Source of the DNA: Magicicada septendecula
Taxonomy: Eukaryota; Arthropoda; Insecta; Hemiptera; Cicadidae
Direction of reading: 5' to 3'
NCBI GenBank assembly: GCA_034769895.1
Contig: CM068373.1
Location: 285,543,379 to 285,607,378, forward strand
DNA length: 64,000 nt
Shown: positions 9,955-20,039 of the stretch, piece by piece
How the letters are laid out: every line of letters starts with the position of its first letter
Numbering within the stretch: the stretch's first letter is position 1
The notes under the pieces: model-generated
Told to the model about the DNA's origin: nothing
The model's input: the letters and a program-made list of their open reading frames with translations, nothing else
Database searches by the model: none
Position numbers and translations under genes: made by a program

Positions 9955-12210
9955 AAATACATTGAAACTTATGTAGCTGTTTATTTAACCAACCCTTCAT
10001 TCCTTCCCAAAGCACAAGTCTGCCCATGATTCCATGTCTACCGGTAGTCCCACGACTACCAGGTTTAAATTTTGTTGTTTTTATTATTTTAATGCCTTTT
10101 CAGGATTTTTAAAATCCTCTCGCCACTTGATAGAATTGTCTCCAATAACAATCGATTTGTATATTTTTCTTATTTGGAGGTTATCTTCCTTCCGGGTGGT
10201 GAGATTCTGGTAGTTAATTCTATTAAATCTACTTATTAAGTTAATTATATTTTAGGAATGAAAAAATGTTCAATTATGCAATATATAAGAAATTTTATTA
10301 AAAATTATTTATTATTTCGACTCTTTATCGATATGTAAATCGATTCTCAGGGTATCGTTAATTTGTACAGTTATTTATATTAGGATTCTTTTTAGCAGTT
10401 ATTTTAGGTAAAGTCAGAGAAATAAGGGCAAAGTTTATAAAGTATAACATTACAAATATATCACCTTAAAGATTAAAATACAGATGTGATAGTTAATATA
10501 TAATGGTAAGTGAGCAGATTTCAAACCATTCCATTGTAAAGGCAGTGTTGCGTTGTATTGTGGGTAATCAATGATGGCTGCTCCTCGTGTATAGTTGCAA
10601 GACGGTCTCACTTCGCTGTTTCAAAGTTCAATAAAAGATGCTTTCCCTCTGAATTTTCATCCTTGTGGCTGCAATTCTTCCTTCTTGTGTTGGTGGAGTG
10701 TCTCTGGTTCAGTTTTAGTGTTGAATTTTGAAAAATAGTGTAGTAATAAGTCAATCTCACTTTTGTCTGTTAGGCCGATATTCGCACTTTTGTGTGGTTA
10801 AGTGTTTTTACTGTTTTAATTGTTTAATTGTTATATTCACTGGTGTTCTGTTCTGTGTAGTGTTAATTCAATGTCTGTAGATATTTATTTCACTGGGTTT
10901 CCGTTTAAAAATGTGTTTTTACCGAAACTCTCGTTTTTGCACTTTAGGCTTATAAAACATTCGCCATTACGGTATTAGAAATTAGGTTAAGGTTAACAAA
11001 TTACTCGGATCGAGTGTGCTATTCAACATCTAATAATCAACTAACTTACTTCCTTCGTCTTCGGCTAAAGTCTTAGCCAAACCAATCTTATTCAATACAT
11101 TGTTCCAAATTTATTTGCATCCTGTGCATGTGAGAAAGTTACATTATATAACTGATTATATTTTTGTTATTCTTCAAATTTATTAACTAGTAAATACTTA
11201 ATCTTCTTCTTCAGTTCATTCTGCATAATTTGATACCAAATAATGTAGTTTTATTACGTTTTTGACCTAAAATGGTATTTTTTACTTCATTTTGTAATTG
11301 TAAGTTTTACATTCACTTCCTGTCCTTGTCTTCCCAAATGATGCCATATTATAAGTTATATTAATGATTATATTAAATCTCAGATTGTAATAAAAGGTTT
11401 ACCTTCCCTTAATTTCTTGCAATTAGATGAATCGGTTATGTTTTAAAATATTATATAGTAATATATGACTCCCCTCTCTAAATTTTGAGTTTTTACATTT
11501 CCATTTTTAACAATAATTCTGGCTATAATTTTACAAAATCTTCCTTACTTATATTTCCAATTATATGACTTTATTACTGATTTACCTTATATAAATTCCT
11601 TCAGTTTAATTGTCTTTCTGTACTTATTTCATCAAATTTGATGCTGTTTAGTTTTTAACATTTGGCCTAGATTTCTAACAGTTTTTACATACAAAGTTTT
11701 TTAAATAATACATATTGATTTATACCCTCTCTGACTTTCAATGCTATTGTGACATAAATTAACATTTTCTTATTGTAAACAAAATAACAATTAGTATATG
11801 GTTCATACTATTAATACATAACACCTAATTCAAATTAACATTTGTCTTTCCACATCAGACATTTAATACTCAATGATTAACATAATAAATATATTATAAA
11901 TAAATGATGTTGTTCTGACATTTTTAAACTTGCTCATTTCTAATACCTTATTCTATATAAACAAAACATAATTATTATAATCTTATTCTATTTCTTAAAC
12001 TAGGTTCAAATATCAGTTTTTATCTGTTTCTTTTTGTTATTGGGGTAATGATATTTTGTCACTTCACTTTTATTATGGTCTGCTCTTGTTTTATTTTTGT
12101 CATTCTAATGAATGTTATATAAAAAGAGTGGCAGTTATCTAAAAAACACATGTATTATCGGTCATGATAATACTTTATTTACATTATTCATGAACACAAA
12201 TTAAAGCTAT
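9955..12210. other. AT-rich intergenic stretch, no gene seen
   Basis: There is no ORF with domain content. A small palindromic patch (CTACCGGTAGTCCCACGACT) lies near 10040. Otherwise it is T-rich, low-complexity DNA. A slightly GC-richer block at about 10500-10720 has no recognisable product. Confidence 0.55.
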
Positions 12211-12256
12211 AAAACAGGTTAATTACCTTCCGTCACGCTTCTTAAAATCCGAATAC

Positions 12257-12301
12257 AGGATTACTCGAGTTTCAACACATTAAGTGTCATCATCAGATCC
12301 T
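12257..12301 (-). ncRNA. Hammerhead ribozyme motif, left arm
   Basis: Reverse-strand copy of the right-arm motif with identical core, stem I and stem II. The only visible difference is the stem III loop, TCGA instead of TTGA. The loop is the position most tolerant of change. Confidence 0.62.
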
Positions 12302-12641
12302 CAATGAATATTGGTAAAACTACATTTGTTGATGTTTGCACATCTCGTCAAACGATAAAAACAACACATACATAATAATGAAAATATTTAAATAAATTAA
12401 CACACATTAAAAACAAGACAAAACAGAACGAAACACAATACATGCGGCCGCCGCGGACATGCGCAGGAACACGGTATGTATGATATATATGATATGTATG
12501 TATGTATTGTGTTTCGTTGTTTTGTCTTGTTTTTAATGTGTGTTAATTTATTTAAATATTTTTGTTATTATGTATGTGTTGTTTTTATCGTTTGACGAGA
12601 TGTGCAAACATCAACAAATGTAGTTTTACCAATATTCATTG

Positions 12642-12686
12642 AGGATCTGATGATGACACTTAATGTGTTGAAACTTGAGTAATCCT
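12642..12686 (+). ncRNA. Hammerhead ribozyme motif, right arm
   Basis: The order is stem I AGGAT, core CTGATGA (12647-12653), stem II ACAC/GTGT around a TTAAT loop, core GAAA (12670-12673), a 2-bp stem III (AC/GT) with loop TTGA, cleavage triplet GTA (12679-12681) and stem I 3' strand ATCCT. All invariant core bases of the hammerhead are present. The very short stem III is the 'minimal' form described in Penelope-like elements. Stem II has a weak base next to the core, so activity is not assured. Confidence 0.62.
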
Positions 12687-12732
12687 GTATTCGGATTTTA
12701 AGAAGCGTGACGGAAGGTAATTAACCTGTTTT

Positions 12733-13599
12733 GTAGTCTTAAACGCTCTTGGAGGCAAATAAAATGTACAAATGAAAGCACTTTAAAGTTGTAATATTTC
12801 ACCATCTACTTAGTTTGTGAACATCAATATTGAAACATAAGGTTTATTTTTTATAACACTAAAACTTGCACTGATTCTCTTTTTATTCCTTGATTTTAAT
12901 TCTAAATAGTTATATAGTTCTACTAAAATCAAGAAGTCTATTTATAGAATATAATGAAGGTTTGTTTTTTGGTATTATATTATTATCTCACATTGGTTTA
13001 CTTTCAATTCTTACTCTATACACTTTTTGGCTTACATCTATTGTACATGTGGTTTTTACATTTGATATTTTGTTATACTTTTATTTATTATTATTATATT
13101 TATTTTGGGGTTTGGGTTTTTATTTTATAAGAGCACTCCTTCTTCTTGTGGATGCTGTCTTGTCCTGGTTTTCTTCATTGATCCCTTCTGTTCTTCTTGT
13201 TTCTTATAAAATTATTTTCTTCATCTTCTTGTGGATGTCATCAGGTTTTGTGTTTCTTCCTCACCTACTCTTCTTGTTCTTGCAACATATTTTCTTTTCT
13301 TGTTGTGGGTTTAGTCATTTTCTGGGTTTCTTCCTTACCTACTCCTATCCTACCTGGGTATTACCTTTTTTTTCATATTTAGTTTTTAAATTTATGTTGA
13401 TGATTCATCACTCGTTGTAACCTTAGTTTTACATGAACTTTTATTTTAATCAATGATTGTATTCCACGGTGGTTCTTAATTAATTCTTTATATTACTTTG
13501 CTTTCTCGGATTTAACAATGTTATTATTTTATTTTTATGATCATTTTACCATTCATTTTTATGGGCTTATCTGTCATGCTACAATATATAAAGAGATCC
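12733..13599. other. T-rich low-complexity stretch, no gene supported
   Basis: A 176-codon ORF (12890-13420) is open because the strand is T-rich and encodes only Phe/Leu/Tyr. It has repeated CTTCTTGTGGATG and TTCTTCCT-ACCTACTC units and no family motif. I regard it as low-complexity repeat rather than a gene. Confidence 0.55.
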
Positions 13600-13868
13600 T
13601 GGTGTGAGAATATGTAAGGATACAAAGGTTGCATTGGGGTGGGCAGATCATCAGAATGGAGGATCACAGAATCTCTAAAAAACTGTTATTGGAGGGGACA
13701 AGGCCCACAAGCAGACCGAGGAACTGGAAAGGGAGGCATTGCAGAGGATATGAGGGCCACAGGGGTGAGGAATTGGAAGGGTTGGCAATGGACAGAGTGG
13801 ACTTGGACATGGAGGCTAGGGCCCAATTTGGGCTGTAGTGCCACAGAAGTGATAAATGTAGTAATGCA
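13600..13868 (+). pseudogene. LINE 3' coding tail
   Basis: The reading contains LHWGGQIIRMEDHRISKKLL, then EGTRPTSRPRN. Another frame continues AEDMRATGVRNWKGW. This is the stereotyped end of RTE-like LINE ORFs ('W-GH-RM-D-R-K', then 'GRP-RW-D'). One frameshift near 13740 is visible. Only the last ~85 codons remain, consistent with 5' truncation during target-primed reverse transcription. Confidence 0.68.
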
Positions 13869-14060
13869 TTGAATGTTTTATCAGCTGCTGTTACAAAAGT
13901 GAATGCCAATGGAATCTAGCAGACAATATAAATACTATAAGATGTATGGTATATATGTCTATACCAAAGATGTATTTATATACTTAGTACAATATAGAAA
14001 CGCAGTGAAACTGCAAGAAGTCGATTGACATCAAGATATTAAGAAACTTTTTAGATTAAC
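13869..14060. repeat. Dispersed repeat, copy 1
   Basis: Shares ordered blocks with 55870-56055: TTTTATCAG, GTGAATGCCA/ATGAATGTCA, TAATCTAG-like, TAAATACTATAA and AGAAACGCAGTGA/AGAAACACAGTGA, then TCGATTGAC/TCAATTGAC. Spacing is similar in both copies. Family unknown. Confidence 0.45.
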
Positions 14061-14423
14061 TGGCAAGTGGATTATAGCTTATGGTCACTGTTTAGGTAAG
14101 GGGCCTATATTTAAATTGCCACCAAATGTGTATATCACGTCGATTTTATGTTTGTTACATAATATTATCTGAAATAAAGTGGGGAAAGCACAAATAAATT
14201 ATTTTTTTTTCGATAAACATGTATTGCGGGTTGCATAATTATATGAGTCAATACATTATGTATTTACCTTGCTTTCATATTCCACAAGTGCGCTATTTAT
14301 ACCAGACTTCATGACCCACTGTTGTGTGACTAAAACTGATGCAATATACACATTTTGTGGTGATTTAAATACAGGTCTCTTAACTAAAAATAATGACCTA
14401 ATTTACTGTTATCTCCTTTTCAG

Positions 14424-14528
14424 CTAGATGCACAATGACAAAGATCCAGGCTTTCCTATTTTTCCCATCCTGCCAACTTATATGTGGTTTATTTGCTGGT
14501 ACCATTTTCATTTCATCTGTATGCATTG
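14424..14528 (+). CDS. Possible host coding exon with a hydrophobic start
   Basis: A pyrimidine-rich tract ending TTATCTCCTTTTCAG (to 14423) is followed by 105 open bases and then GTAAGTCTAAG at 14529, a near-consensus 5' splice site. From ATG at 14435 the exon reads MTKIQAFLFF, then a hydrophobic run ending SSVCIG. This would fit a signal peptide or membrane segment; the exon would end in phase 1. No partner exon can be recognised, and both splice signals could be chance in pyrimidine-rich DNA. Confidence 0.28.
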
Positions 14529-14765
14529 GTAAGTCTAAGTCATAATATAGTTGAACATTGTTTTCATCCAAGACTGATTGAGATTGTTAAGTATAATGTT
14601 TTTTATTGTTTATGAGTGTATATTGATGGCCTAGTGCTTGATAGATATCTTCGCTATTAAATTATCCGTTCGTAATTACTCAGTGTTTGTTAAACTACAA
14701 CATCTTGTGATTATATGATCACTGCTTCTGACACATTATTGCTTGTCCCACAAGCATCAGTATGG

Positions 14766-14985
14766 TTTGCTAATTTTTCAGTATACTTCTTCTTCTTCTC
14801 CTCTTCAAGGATTAGGTTATATAAACCTGTTCCAGCACTCACTTCATCCTCGGATGACCCACATCTCTTCTACCAATGGCTTTATAGTTCAGTGGGGCTT
14901 TCGGTAATCGATCCTCTGTCATCTTTTGCAGATGATCCCACCATTGTATTCTGTAAGTTGCAATCATTTTCAGCATACTTCTAAC
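14766..14985 (-). pseudogene. LINE 3' coding tail, reverse strand
   Basis: On the reverse strand the frame reads RIQWWDHLQKMTEDRLPKAP, then LNYKAIGRRDVGHPRMK, the conserved end of an RTE-like LINE ORF. It ends in a GAAGAAGAAG-type tail (plus-strand CTTCTTCTTC near 14788). Only the last ~60 codons remain. Confidence 0.62.
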
Positions 14986-15374
14986 AGTTATTTAGCTTTA
15001 AGGAAGTTTTTATGTGAGCAACAGAAAACTCATTTTTTTTTAATATTGCCTTTCAAATGGCTTATGGCTGAAAAACCAGATTTGGACCATTTCCCTTCAT
15101 CTCCAAATAAAAGGCACAGTAAACAAGATAGTATATTTTTTATTTCACATCTGCATAATCAGTTTTGCACACTTATGAAATACCTTTTACCTGCTCTCAC
15201 ATTTTGAACAATATCTATAGCTGGAAGTGGTCTATTAGTTTTTTTTTTACATTTAATTGTTCTTCAAATGAAAGTTTGTTAAAGGAATTCACGATCAAAT
15301 TAGAAACATGATTGATTTTTTTTTAAACAAACAAAACAAATAAGAAGCTAATGATAAAAGTAAATTCTCTCTTC

Positions 15375-15573
15375 TAGGTTAGCAGCCCATATGCTGGTTG
15401 GCAGCAGCTCACCATTCTTCATACTTCTCTGCTTTTCTTTTCAACTCACAACATGATGTGCAGTTCATATCGACCAGAAGCTGTTTCATGTAGTCTAAAT
15501 GGGGTCGTCCTCCGTGATTCTTCTCTTCAATGGTTCCTTCTATTATTCTCTTAACCAACCCATTGTGTCGTAG
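15375..15573 (-). pseudogene. LINE 3' coding tail, reverse strand, cut by a mariner
   Basis: The reverse-strand reading contains LRHNGLVKRIIEGTIEEKN, then GRPHLDYMKQLLVDMNC and ELKRKAEKYEEW, ending in stops. This is a second LINE C-terminal tail, different from that at 14766. Its upstream side is interrupted at TA (15574-15575), exactly where a mariner element begins, so the mariner entered the LINE. Confidence 0.66.
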
Positions 15574-15575
15574 TA

Positions 15576-16165
15576 CGAGGTGCTACCCAAAAGTTTGGGG
15601 AATTTGAATGCCACGCGTGAACCGTTTGTGGTATGACCTGCTGCCACTAGAGTGTGCGAATAGTACTCTTTGTGAATTAGTGTGCCAACAGCTGTGATGG
15701 CGAGAGGCTGCGTTCTTGAGTTTCGTGCGTTTTTGTAACATTATGTTTTAGTGTTGTGGCGATTTTATAAATGGCAGATTTTACGGAGCAAAGTACCTGC
15801 ACCAAATTTTCCTTGAAACTTAAAAAAAAACTGCTGCAGAAACCCATCGCATGCTTGTGGAAGCATTTAATGACAATGCTATGAGTCAAAGTAAAACTTT
15901 TTTGTGGTACAAACGCTTTAAGGATGGACGACAGTCTGTTGATGATGATGAGCGTTCAGGACAACAACCATCGACAAGCACAACACCGGAAAACATCGCG
16001 AAAGTGCGAGAGGCAATTGTTGCAGATTGTAGACAAACAATCCATGATGTTTACGCGATCATAGGAATCTCATACGGGTCCGTGCAACGCATCTTGTCAG
16101 ACTTTTTAGGTATGTAGATGCATTGCTGCAAAGTTTGTACCGAGACTGCTGAGCAGCGATGTAAT
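15576..16165 (+). mobile_element. Truncated mariner element
   Basis: It begins CGAGGTGCTACCCAAAAGTT after TA, as expected of a mariner 5' terminal repeat. It contains the N-terminal third of a mariner transposase and stops abruptly near 16165 at a TTTTA-rich run. No 3' inverted repeat is found, so the 3' part is deleted. Confidence 0.75.
15771..16160 (+). pseudogene. Mariner transposase, N-terminal fragment
   Basis: The reading starts MADFTEQSTCTKF. It frameshifts at an A-run (15820-15830) and continues MLVEAFNDNAMSQSKTFLWY, then KRFKDGRQSVDDDERSG, STSTTPENIAKVREAIV, and GISYGSVQRIL. These are the paired helix-turn-helix DNA-binding domains that contact the terminal repeat. The catalytic DD34D domain is missing. 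A short continuation in another frame (AAKFVPRLLSSD) marks the break. Confidence 0.82.
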
Positions 16166-16410
16166 CCTCTTTTTATTTGTGTGGGAGTTTTATGAATTTT
16201 ATTTTATTTTATTTTTTTTTAAAGGTTACTTAGTATTTAAGACTAGGCTGAAGGCCCAGAAGGAAGCATAAAGTGTGCTGGGTCCAATGAGACAGAACTT
16301 GCAATTATACTCTCTTCTAACAAGCAAGATAACAACCTTTATTGGGGCCTAGACAATTACACATAATTTAACATACACGATACATATAAATCACAGATAC
16401 AATTATATAT
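16166..16410. other. Spacer between mariner relic and LTR element
   Basis: TTTTA-rich start, then sequence without coding signal, ending in ATAT (16407-16410), the left target duplication of the next element. Confidence 0.6.
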
Positions 16411-16993
16411 TGCTACGACAGCACAGAACAATCTACGCGTTTATCAAATATGCCAGAAGGATCTCGATGTAAGCGTGTGGTGTACGTGCTACTAGACGCA
16501 TTTTGCGAGAATCTTCTCGACTGTGCCGGGCTTCGCTCGGGCGCTTGGACTGTGTCAAGGCCGTAGTAATTACGTAGTTCACGAGAGATAAGACGCAGTT
16601 TGGAAGCTTCTGGTGTGTGAGCGTGACTATAAATACATCGGGTAGTGGCCTTAGTTTTCAGTTCAATGCGAGATATTGGATAGTGCGGTTCGAGAGTATT
16701 AGTGCGATATATTTCCAGAGCGGTTCGAGTTATTACTGTGTACGTTCAAGTAGTTATTATTGAAGTGTTGCGTTTCATAATCAGACGGTATAATTGTAAT
16801 ACAATTGAGTTTTAATATTTGTGGACATTTTATTGCATGTGTACAATTTTCATTTGATTTGTTGTAGAGACTGTGTTGTTAATTACGAACTGTTTTACTG
16901 TAACAATTAAAGGTGTGATTAGTGACTTAATTGGTGTCTTGTACTTATTTTGTTTCCACTGTACCTATGACGATCGAATAGACCGTCGTAACA
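16411..16993 (+). repeat. 5' LTR of Gag-protease element copy 1
   Basis: Begins TGCTACGACAGCACAG and ends GACCGTCGTAACA. Contains a TATA-like TATAAATACATC near 16629. The direct partner is 19398-19980. Confidence 0.9.
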
Positions 16994-17012
16994 GTGGTGT
17001 CAGAAGTGGGAT
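16994..17012 (+). promoter_or_regulatory. Primer-binding site
   Basis: GTGGTGTCAGAAGTGGGAT directly follows the LTR. TGGTGTCAGAAGTGGGA is complementary to the 3' end, CCA included, of a leucine-type tRNA as recalled from insect LTR elements; the tRNA assignment is from memory. Copy 2 has the same site with one change (GTCAGAACTGGG). Confidence 0.6.
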
Positions 17013-17083
17013 AGAACGGTTAACAGTGGAAACAGTGGATACTTTGTACAAGACGAGTGTAATTCGTAATTAATCGAAAAACA

Positions 17084-18911
17084 ATGGATGCCAGTCAGAT
17101 GATGGAAAATTTCCAGGCGCTGTTGTTGCAGACAGAAGAACGACGACAACAGGATGCAGAGAAAGCGGAACAGAGACAGAAAACCCTCCTGCTGGAAGCA
17201 GAGGAAAGACGCAGACAGGAGGCGGAAGAAGCAGAAAGACAACAAAAAGAAGAATGAAGACAAGAAAGAGAAGAAGCAGAAAAACGACAGGATGAGAAAC
17301 GCAGGCAGGAGGCAGAAGAAGCAGAAAAACGACAGGATGAAAAACGTAAGCAAGAAGCAGATAAAACGGAAGCTCTCTTTGAAGTTATGCAGAAACAGTT
17401 GCAAGAACACAGTACCACACAATTGGGTATCCTACGAGGTGAGCTTAATAAACAAGTTACTAAAATATCGGAGGTACAAGAGTCAATGACATTAAAAATA
17501 GCTGAAGTAGAAAAATCTGTCTTGATTGTTGAAGAATCGATGTCTACAAAAATATCTGTTATAGAAGAATCTGTGTCAAATAAAATATCTGCAGTAGAAA
17601 ACTCAATGGCAAACATAAGAGAACAAATTAAAAGTGAAGTCGAACAGTGCATGAAGATTCAACCAAAACAAATTTCTGAACAGACTGTACCAGTGATAAA
17701 GACAGAAAATAGAGAAAGTCACTTTGCCTGCAGTAGGGACAGTTCATGTCAAAGCTCCAACCTTTGACGGAAGCAGTTACTGGGCAACGTACCTCCGCCA
17801 ATTTGAAGCTGCTGCATGCGCAAATGATTGGACAGAGAAAGACAAGGCTGTTTCACTTGTTCTTGCATTAAAAGGACCCGCGGCAGAATTACTACAGAAA
17901 GTGCCACCTGACAGCCAGAACATCTATGCCGAGTTGATAAAAGCTCTAGAATTACGCTACGGTGATAAACATTTGCGAGAGGTGTACTACGCTCAGTTGA
18001 GAACAAGACGACAATGTTCCGGGGAAAGTCTTCAAGAATTTGAAGCAAGTATCGACAGATTGATTAGATTGGGCTATCCTGAAGCACCAGAAGACTTCCG
18101 AATAAGGTTTACGGTGCAGACATTTATTGATGGCATCGGAGATTGCGAACTTCAGCAAGTGTTACGAATGGCAAGACACCAAGATAGCTCAGAAGCTCTT
18201 GTTCACGCCTTAGAGTTTGAAGGTGCCAAGTCAGCATCCCGCTACATTAATGGGTTTGTGCCATCACGTTGCAGTCAGAAGATCCCTGTAGCACATTGCC
18301 GTTACGATGGGTGCAGAAAAACAGTGTTGTCGGACAAACAATTCAAAAGTTCAAGAGAGTCGCAACGATTTGAAAAAGACAGAAGACCGAAATGTTACAA
18401 CTGTGGAAAACGTGGTCATCTACAGGTAGACTGTTGGGAGAAGAAGATACCGAGAGAAGAGACTGATCGCACCAATTGGAGAAGTAAAGGTCCAGAACAG
18501 CACACAGTTTCCACGCTACATAAGATCAGTGGAAACTTGATTGTTAATGGATTTGCGGATGGTAAACCAACATCATTTACAGTTGACACGGGTGCAACAG
18601 TGTCCATTGTGCGCCCTGACTTAGTCTGTAACCGCCATCCTCTAATTAGCTCTTGTACAATACAGACTGTGACTGGAAGCCCCGTCAAGGTGCTAGGAAT
18701 GGTAGATGTACGTGTAAGCCTGGGTCTTCTTGAGTTTAGCCACCAAATGCTCGTTGCAGACATTGTCGATGAAGTGATTCTTGGCACGGACATTATGAAT
18801 GCCTACAGATTCGTTGTGGACTTAAGAGAGAATGTCCTGTGTGTTGGCCAAGAGGAGATAAAGCTTTCCATGGCTAAAATGACAGGGTCTACCAACCATT
18901 CGATTAAGTGA
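17084..18911 (+). pseudogene. Gag-protease polyprotein, copy 1
   Basis: The frame starts at ATG 17084 (MDASQMMENFQALLLQTEER). It opens with a long Glu/Lys/Arg-rich coiled coil made of repeated EAEKRQDEKR-type heptads, then a second coiled coil with ISEVQESM/IAEVEKSV repeats. The Gag domain follows (VKAPTFDGSSYWATYLRQFE, LKGPAAELLQKVP, ELRYGDKHLREVYYAQL). A single CCHC zinc knuckle is CYNCGKRGHLQVDC and the retropepsin motif is FTVDTGATVSIV, with VILGTDIMNAY near its end. Two lesions are seen: an in-frame TGA at 17255 and a frameshift between about 17700 and 17724. No RT follows the protease. The frame closes at 18911. Confidence 0.85.
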
Positions 18912-19028
18912 GTGGCATTAGTCGAAGAAAAAGTCAACAAGTCTGGTCAAGAGGAACCCTCCCTATTGCCAGCGGAAATGGAGGAAGAACTAGCAGAGGA
19001 AGTATAAATAAGTATAAGGACAAAAGAA

Positions 19029-19340
19029 GTGATTGGAAAGCCAACTATGGGTGTCGAGACAAAACTCTTGCTTGTTCCTGAGCTGATAGAAGCGCCCGAG
19101 GGTAAAGTGGCTGAAGATGAGGTTACGCAAGAGGTTGTTGACGAGGACCAAACAGAGTTGGATCAGCCAGTGGTATTTCGGTCATCAGTACATGACGCAA
19201 CGGGAGTGATACCAGCAAAACTAGTGGTTGCGCAAAAGACTTGCATTCCTGGGAACATGGTGTTTGGATCGCACGAGACTGAATTCGAAGAACAGGAAAA
19301 TTATCATTCGCAAGGACGTCCACCTAGATCGCCTGGTTGA
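19029..19340 (+). CDS. Acidic ORF between protease and 3' LTR
   Basis: A 103-codon ORF beginning MIGKPTMGVETKLLLVPELI carries an acidic Glu/Val-rich stretch and DQPVVFRSSVHDATGVIPAK. Copy 2 of the element has the same region (58975-59211 and flanks). It could be the remnant of a polyprotein C-terminus brought next to the protease by the pol deletion. I cannot assign a domain, and coding status is uncertain. Confidence 0.35.
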   Translation: MIGKPTMGVETKLLLVPELIEAPEGKVAEDEVTQEVVDEDQTELDQPVVFRSSVHDATGVIPAKLVVAQKTCIPGNMVFGSHETEFEEQENYHSQGRPPRSPG

Positions 19341-19382
19341 GTATTACTTCGGAGACGCTTTGCCAGTTCGGGACGAACAGGC

Positions 19383-19397
19383 TTAAGGAGGGGGCAG
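19383..19397 (+). promoter_or_regulatory. Polypurine tract
   Basis: TTAAGGAGGGGGCAG ends exactly at the 3' LTR. The second copy has TTAAGGAGGAGGCAG at the same place, the expected plus-strand primer site. Confidence 0.7.
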
Positions 19398-19980
19398 TGC
19401 TACGACAGCACAGAACAATCTATGCGTTTATCGAATATGCCAGAAAGATCTCGATGTAAGCGTGTGGTGTACGTGCTACTAGACGCATTTTGCGAGAATC
19501 TTCTCGACTGTGCTGGGCTTCGCTCGGGCGCTTGGACTGTGTCAAGGCCATAGTAATTACGTAGTTCATGAGAGATAAGACGCAGTTTGGAAGCTTCTGG
19601 TGTGTGAGCGTGACTATAAATACATCGGGTAGCGGCCTTAGTTTTCAGTTCAATGCGAGATATTGGATAGTGCGGTTCGAGAGTATTAGTGCGATATATT
19701 TCCAGAGCGGTTCGAGTTATTACTGTGTACGTTCAAGTAGTTATTATTGAAGTGTTGCGTTTTATAATCAGATGGTATAATTGTAATATAATTGAGTTTT
19801 AATATTTGTGGACATTTTATTGCGTGTGTACAATTTTCATTTGATTTGTTGTAGAGACTGTGTTGTTATTTACGAACTGTTTTACTGTAACAATTAAAGG
19901 TGTGATTAGTGACTTAATTGGTGTCTTGTACTTATTTTGTTTCCACTGTACCTACGACGATCGAATAGACCGTCGTAACA
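19398..19980 (+). repeat. 3' LTR of Gag-protease element copy 1
   Basis: Begins TGCTACGACAGCACAG and ends CGTCGTAACA, followed by ATAT. It differs from the 5' LTR by single-base changes and a one-base deletion near 19445, which suggests a fairly recent insertion. Confidence 0.9.
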
Positions 19981-20039
19981 ATATTTTTATAGGGCCTATG
20001 GGCAACCTGTATATTTTCATCAAAATACAATAACCCCCA

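Larger units (their letters stand above)
12211..12732. repeat. Near-perfect inverted repeat from a Penelope-like terminal repeat
   Basis: Two arms of about 232 bp (12211-12442 and 12502-12732) are reverse complements with only a few differences, separated by a spacer of about 59 bp. The spacer begins GC-rich (GCGGCCGCCGCGG) and ends in ATGT-type repeats. Each arm contains a hammerhead ribozyme motif in opposite orientation. Hammerheads are a known feature of the terminal repeats of Penelope-like retroelements. No RT or GIY-YIG ORF lies between the arms. An inverted terminal-repeat dimer or internally deleted copy is the likeliest reading. Confidence 0.7.
16411..19980 (+). mobile_element. Non-autonomous LTR retrotransposon coding only Gag-protease, copy 1
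   Basis: Two 583-bp LTRs (16411-16993, 19398-19980) begin TG and end CA with only scattered differences, and ATAT flanks both ends (16407-16410, 19981-19984). A primer-binding site follows the left LTR and a polypurine tract precedes the right one. The interior is about 2.4 kb, holding Gag, a CCHC knuckle and an aspartic protease. No reverse transcriptase, RNase H or integrase is present. A second copy at 56453-59929 has the same organisation. It fits the TR-GAG / large-deletion class of non-autonomous LTR elements. Confidence 0.85.

Noticed and set aside
12443..12475. NotI and SacII sites in the spacer, suggesting cloning vector
   Set aside because: The surrounding bases do not match a common polylinker arrangement that I recall, and both arms are genomic repeat. 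An assembly or cloning artefact cannot be fully excluded.
12890..13420. 176-codon ORF encoding an extremely hydrophobic protein
   Set aside because: Composition is driven by T-richness, with internal CTTCTTGTGG repeats and no family motif; an overlapping frame (13197-13382) is equally open.
17000..17652. Reverse-strand Ser/Phe/Cys-rich ORFs opposite the coiled coil
   Set aside because: They are shadows of the purine-rich coiled-coil coding strand, which is supported by homology between two copies.
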